Source: an uncultured Collinsella sp. (GTDB taxonomy: Bacteria; Actinomycetota; Coriobacteriia; Coriobacteriales; Coriobacteriaceae). Taken from it: DNA of 23,523 nucleotides. The notes beneath the pieces are model-generated. The model was not told the DNA's origin and made no database searches. It saw only the letters and a list, made by a program, of their open reading frames with translations. Where the stretch lies: the NCBI GenBank assembly GCA_958427145.1, contig CAUAAZ010000034.1, positions 1-23,523 of the forward strand, written 5' to 3'. Shown here in pieces: positions 21,784 to 23,523 of this stretch (positions are counted from its first letter, which is position 1; each line of letters opens with the position of its first letter). Position numbers and translations under genes: made by a program.

Positions 21784-23142
21784 ATGGCCTCATCCGCCCC
21801 GCGTGGTCTACGCTCCGATCATGTCGTTACCGTTGGCATCGCCCTGTTCTCGATGCTCTTTGGCGCCGGCAACCTCATTATTCCGCCGCTGCTGGCGCTG
21901 CAGGCCGGCACGGTCACGCCGCTTGCCATGACTGGCTTTTTGATTGCTGCCATCGGCCTGCCTGTTATGGGCTTTATCGCCGTGGCGCTCGCCGGAACGG
22001 CGCGCGAGCTTGCCGGCCGCGTGCACCCCAAGTTCGGTGAGTTCTTTGTCGCGGCGGTGTATCTGGCCATCGGCCCGTGCCTGGCTATTCCGCGCACAAG
22101 CTCTACGGCGTTCGAAATGCTGGTGCCGCTGCTACCCGAGGGTGTTTCGCTCGGCACGGCACGTCTGGTGTTTGCCATCGGGTTCTTCGTCGTCGCGTTT
22201 GCGCTCACGCTGCGCCCGGGTGTCATCACACGCGTGCTCGGCCGCATTACGGGCCCCGCGCTCATTGCGCTCATCGTGCTGGTCGTGGGTGCTGCCGTGA
22301 TCTCGCCGCTGGGACCGGCTGCCGCGCCTCAGGCTCCCTACGATGCAGGCGCCGCCGTGCAGGGCTTTTTGACCGGTTACCAGACCATGGACCTGCTCGC
22401 GTCGCTCGCCTTCGGCATCATCATCGCCGAGACCATCCACGAGCTGGGCGTTACTGATGACAAGCGCGTGGCCTTTGAGATTTCGCGCTCCGGTGTGATT
22501 GCCGGCGTACTCATGGCCATCATCTACTGCGGCCTGGCGCTTGCCGGCACGCAGCTCAGCACCGTGATGCCCGACGCCACCAACGGCGCTGCAATCCTTG
22601 CTCGCTCGGCCTCCATGCACTTTGGCCTTGCCGGCACGGTCGTGGTCTTCGCCATCTTCTTCCTCGCCTGCATGAACGTGTGCATCGGCCTTATTAGCTG
22701 CTGCTCGCGTTACTTCTGCGAGACGTATGTGGTCGAAGGGGGAGCGGAGGCCTCCGAGGAGGCCATGCGCCGTCCCTTTGCGGTTCTCGCCTTTGCGTTC
22801 GCGGCGTTTTCGTGCGTGCTCTCCAACGTGGGTCTCGACGTGATTCTTATGTTCTCAGTACCTATGCTCAACGCCTTGTATCCCGTTGCCATCGTGCTGG
22901 TGCTTATGGGCCTGGTGCACGGTTTTTGCGACGCTCATCCGCAGGTGTGGGTCTGGGTCGGCGGCGTTGTCGCGGTGCAGAGCGTAATCACTTCGGTTCG
23001 CGATGCGTTCTTTGCTGGCGCGTGGCTACCGTTCGATGCGTTGCCGCTGGCAGATATCGGTGCTGCGTGGGCACCAGTCGCCGTGGTGGCGTTTGTGATC
23101 GGTCTGCTTCATAGCCGGTTTGTCGCACATTCGAGGAGCTAG
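21784..23142 (+). CDS. brnQ: Branched-chain amino acid transporter BrnQ
   Basis: A 452-residue membrane protein of the LIVCS family, which imports leucine, isoleucine and valine with a cation. It shows the family's N-terminal signature ALFSMLFGAGNLIIPPLLAL, then GPCLAIPRTSSTAFE, and GYQTMDLLASLAFGIII in the middle. About twelve hydrophobic segments are spread along the length, normal for BrnQ. The ATG at 21784 follows GAAAGG by about 7 nt. It appears to be a single-gene unit between a terminator and the tRNA promoter. No T-box or other leader control is visible in the short upstream gap. Confidence 0.92.
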   Translation: MASSAPRGLRSDHVVTVGIALFSMLFGAGNLIIPPLLALQAGTVTPLAMTGFLIAAIGLPVMGFIAVALAGTARELAGRVHPKFGEFFVAAVYLAIGPCLAIPRTSSTAFEMLVPLLPEGVSLGTARLVFAIGFFVVAFALTLRPGVITRVLGRITGPALIALIVLVVGAAVISPLGPAAAPQAPYDAGAAVQGFLTGYQTMDLLASLAFGIIIAETIHELGVTDDKRVAFEISRSGVIAGVLMAIIYCGLALAGTQLSTVMPDATNGAAILARSASMHFGLAGTVVVFAIFFLACMNVCIGLISCCSRYFCETYVVEGGAEASEEAMRRPFAVLAFAFAAFSCVLSNVGLDVILMFSVPMLNALYPVAIVLVLMGLVHGFCDAHPQVWVWVGGVVAVQSVITSVRDAFFAGAWLPFDALPLADIGAAWAPVAVVAFVIGLLHSRFVAHSRS

Positions 23143-23153
23143 GGTTTCTGCGC

Positions 23154-23182
23154 TTGCACAGGCGGGGAGTCTCCCCTATAAT
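23154..23182 (+). promoter_or_regulatory. tRNA promoter
   Basis: TTGCAC (23154-23159), a 17-bp spacer and TATAAT (23177-23182) make the best promoter in the window. The spacer ends in a 13-bp palindrome GGGGAGTCTCCCC (23164-23176). It lies about 50 bp before tRNA-Pro. Confidence 0.85.
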
Positions 23183-23233
23183 TTCCTTCGCTTTGGGACA
23201 CGCAAGGTTTAGACCTTAGCTGCTCAACACCTT

Positions 23234-23310
23234 CGGGACGTGGCGCAGTTTGGTAGCGCGCCTGCTTTGGGAGCAGGATGTCGCAGGTTCAAATCCTGTC
23301 GTCCCGACCA
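23234..23310 (+). tRNA. tRNA-Pro (anticodon TGG)
   Basis: A 77-nt cloverleaf with encoded CCA. The acceptor stem CGGGACG pairs with CGTCCCG, the anticodon stem CCTGC (23261-23265) pairs with GCAGG (23273-23277), the anticodon TGG is at 23268-23270, and the T arm has GGTTCAAATCC. It is co-transcribed with tRNA-Gly 6 bp downstream. Confidence 0.97.
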
Positions 23311-23316
23311 TATCTT

Positions 23317-23390
23317 GCGGGCGTAGTTCAATGGTAGAACCCCAGCCTTCCAAGCTGATGACGCGGGTTCGATTCCCGTCGCCCGCTCCA
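23317..23390 (+). tRNA. tRNA-Gly (anticodon TCC)
   Basis: A 74-nt cloverleaf with encoded CCA. The acceptor stem GCGGGCG pairs with CGCCCGC, the anticodon TCC is at 23349-23351, and the T arm has GGTTCGATTCC. A terminator follows 12 bp later. Confidence 0.97.
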
Positions 23391-23402
23391 TAGGATAGTT
23401 TT

Positions 23403-23438
23403 AACGGCTTTGGCTCTATTTGGTGCCAAAGCCGTTTT
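23403..23438 (+). terminator. Terminator of the tRNA operon
   Basis: A perfect 12-bp stem AACGGCTTTGGC/GCCAAAGCCGTT (23403-23414 with 23425-23436) is followed by a short T stretch. Confidence 0.85.
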
Positions 23439-23463
23439 CATATACATGCCGGGGACCCCACAT

Positions 23464-23488
23464 CCCCACCTAAGTTGCGGTGAAATAG
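23464..23488. repeat. Partial copy of the 6.4-kb palindromic repeat
   Basis: The 25 bases here are the exact reverse complement of 6423-6447. The match stops after 23488, so only one arm is present in the window; any second arm would lie beyond the right edge or is lost. Confidence 0.85.
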
Positions 23489-23523
23489 TTCCTGGATGGG
23501 GGTGCGGACAGAAAGTTGGACCG

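Overview
The window looks like chromosomal DNA of a gut anaerobe of the Coriobacteriia (Actinomycetota), most likely Collinsella or a close relative. This rests on high GC, actinobacterial-type gene order and codon use, anaerobic enzymes (double-cubane/2-hydroxyacyl-CoA dehydratase-type reductases with an ATP-dependent activase), selenium and molybdenum metabolism, and dispersed palindromic repeats of a kind I associate with Collinsella. The genus is inferred from these impressions, not from a search.

Left part (1-6447): an RNase P RNA gene (rnpB, 331-694), a YigZ/IMPACT-family protein, a C_GCAxxG_C_C redox-type protein on the minus strand, an O-acetylhomoserine sulfhydrylase-type PLP enzyme, an MFS drug exporter, xanthine phosphoribosyltransferase and a small orphan release-factor-domain (GGQ) protein. 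These are mostly single-gene units separated by clear hairpin terminators. A minus-strand pair follows (6448-8919): a CLC antiporter resembling the fluoride-type branch, and a diacylglycerol/lipid kinase.

Molybdenum block (9130-14546): moeA and a mogA/moaB-type gene form one unit ending in a terminator. A second unit, modA-modB-modC, follows behind an AT-rich promoter region packed with inverted repeats that look like repressor operators. ModB is unusual: an exported domain of about 180 residues precedes the permease domain.

Selenium/double-cubane block (14976-21706): two tandem paralogues of the double-cubane-cluster reductase family, each with six matching cysteines, come first. They are followed by their ATPase activase, a selenophosphate synthetase gene (selD) read through an in-frame UGA (Sec17), a two-domain YedF protein, a DUF3343 Se/S-carrier-like protein and a class-V aminotransferase-fold cysteine desulfurase. 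The likely logic is that the desulfurase and carriers mobilise selenium for SelD, while the activase feeds low-potential electrons to the double-cubane proteins. Why the two halves sit together is the main open question. The 430-bp leader before the block holds a near-perfect 30-bp palindrome and an uncharacterised 22-codon ORF with a strong ribosome binding site.

Right end (21784-23523): a BrnQ branched-chain amino acid transporter, then tRNA-Pro(TGG) and tRNA-Gly(TCC) behind a near-consensus promoter, a terminator, and a second copy of a palindromic-repeat arm also found near 6.4 kb.
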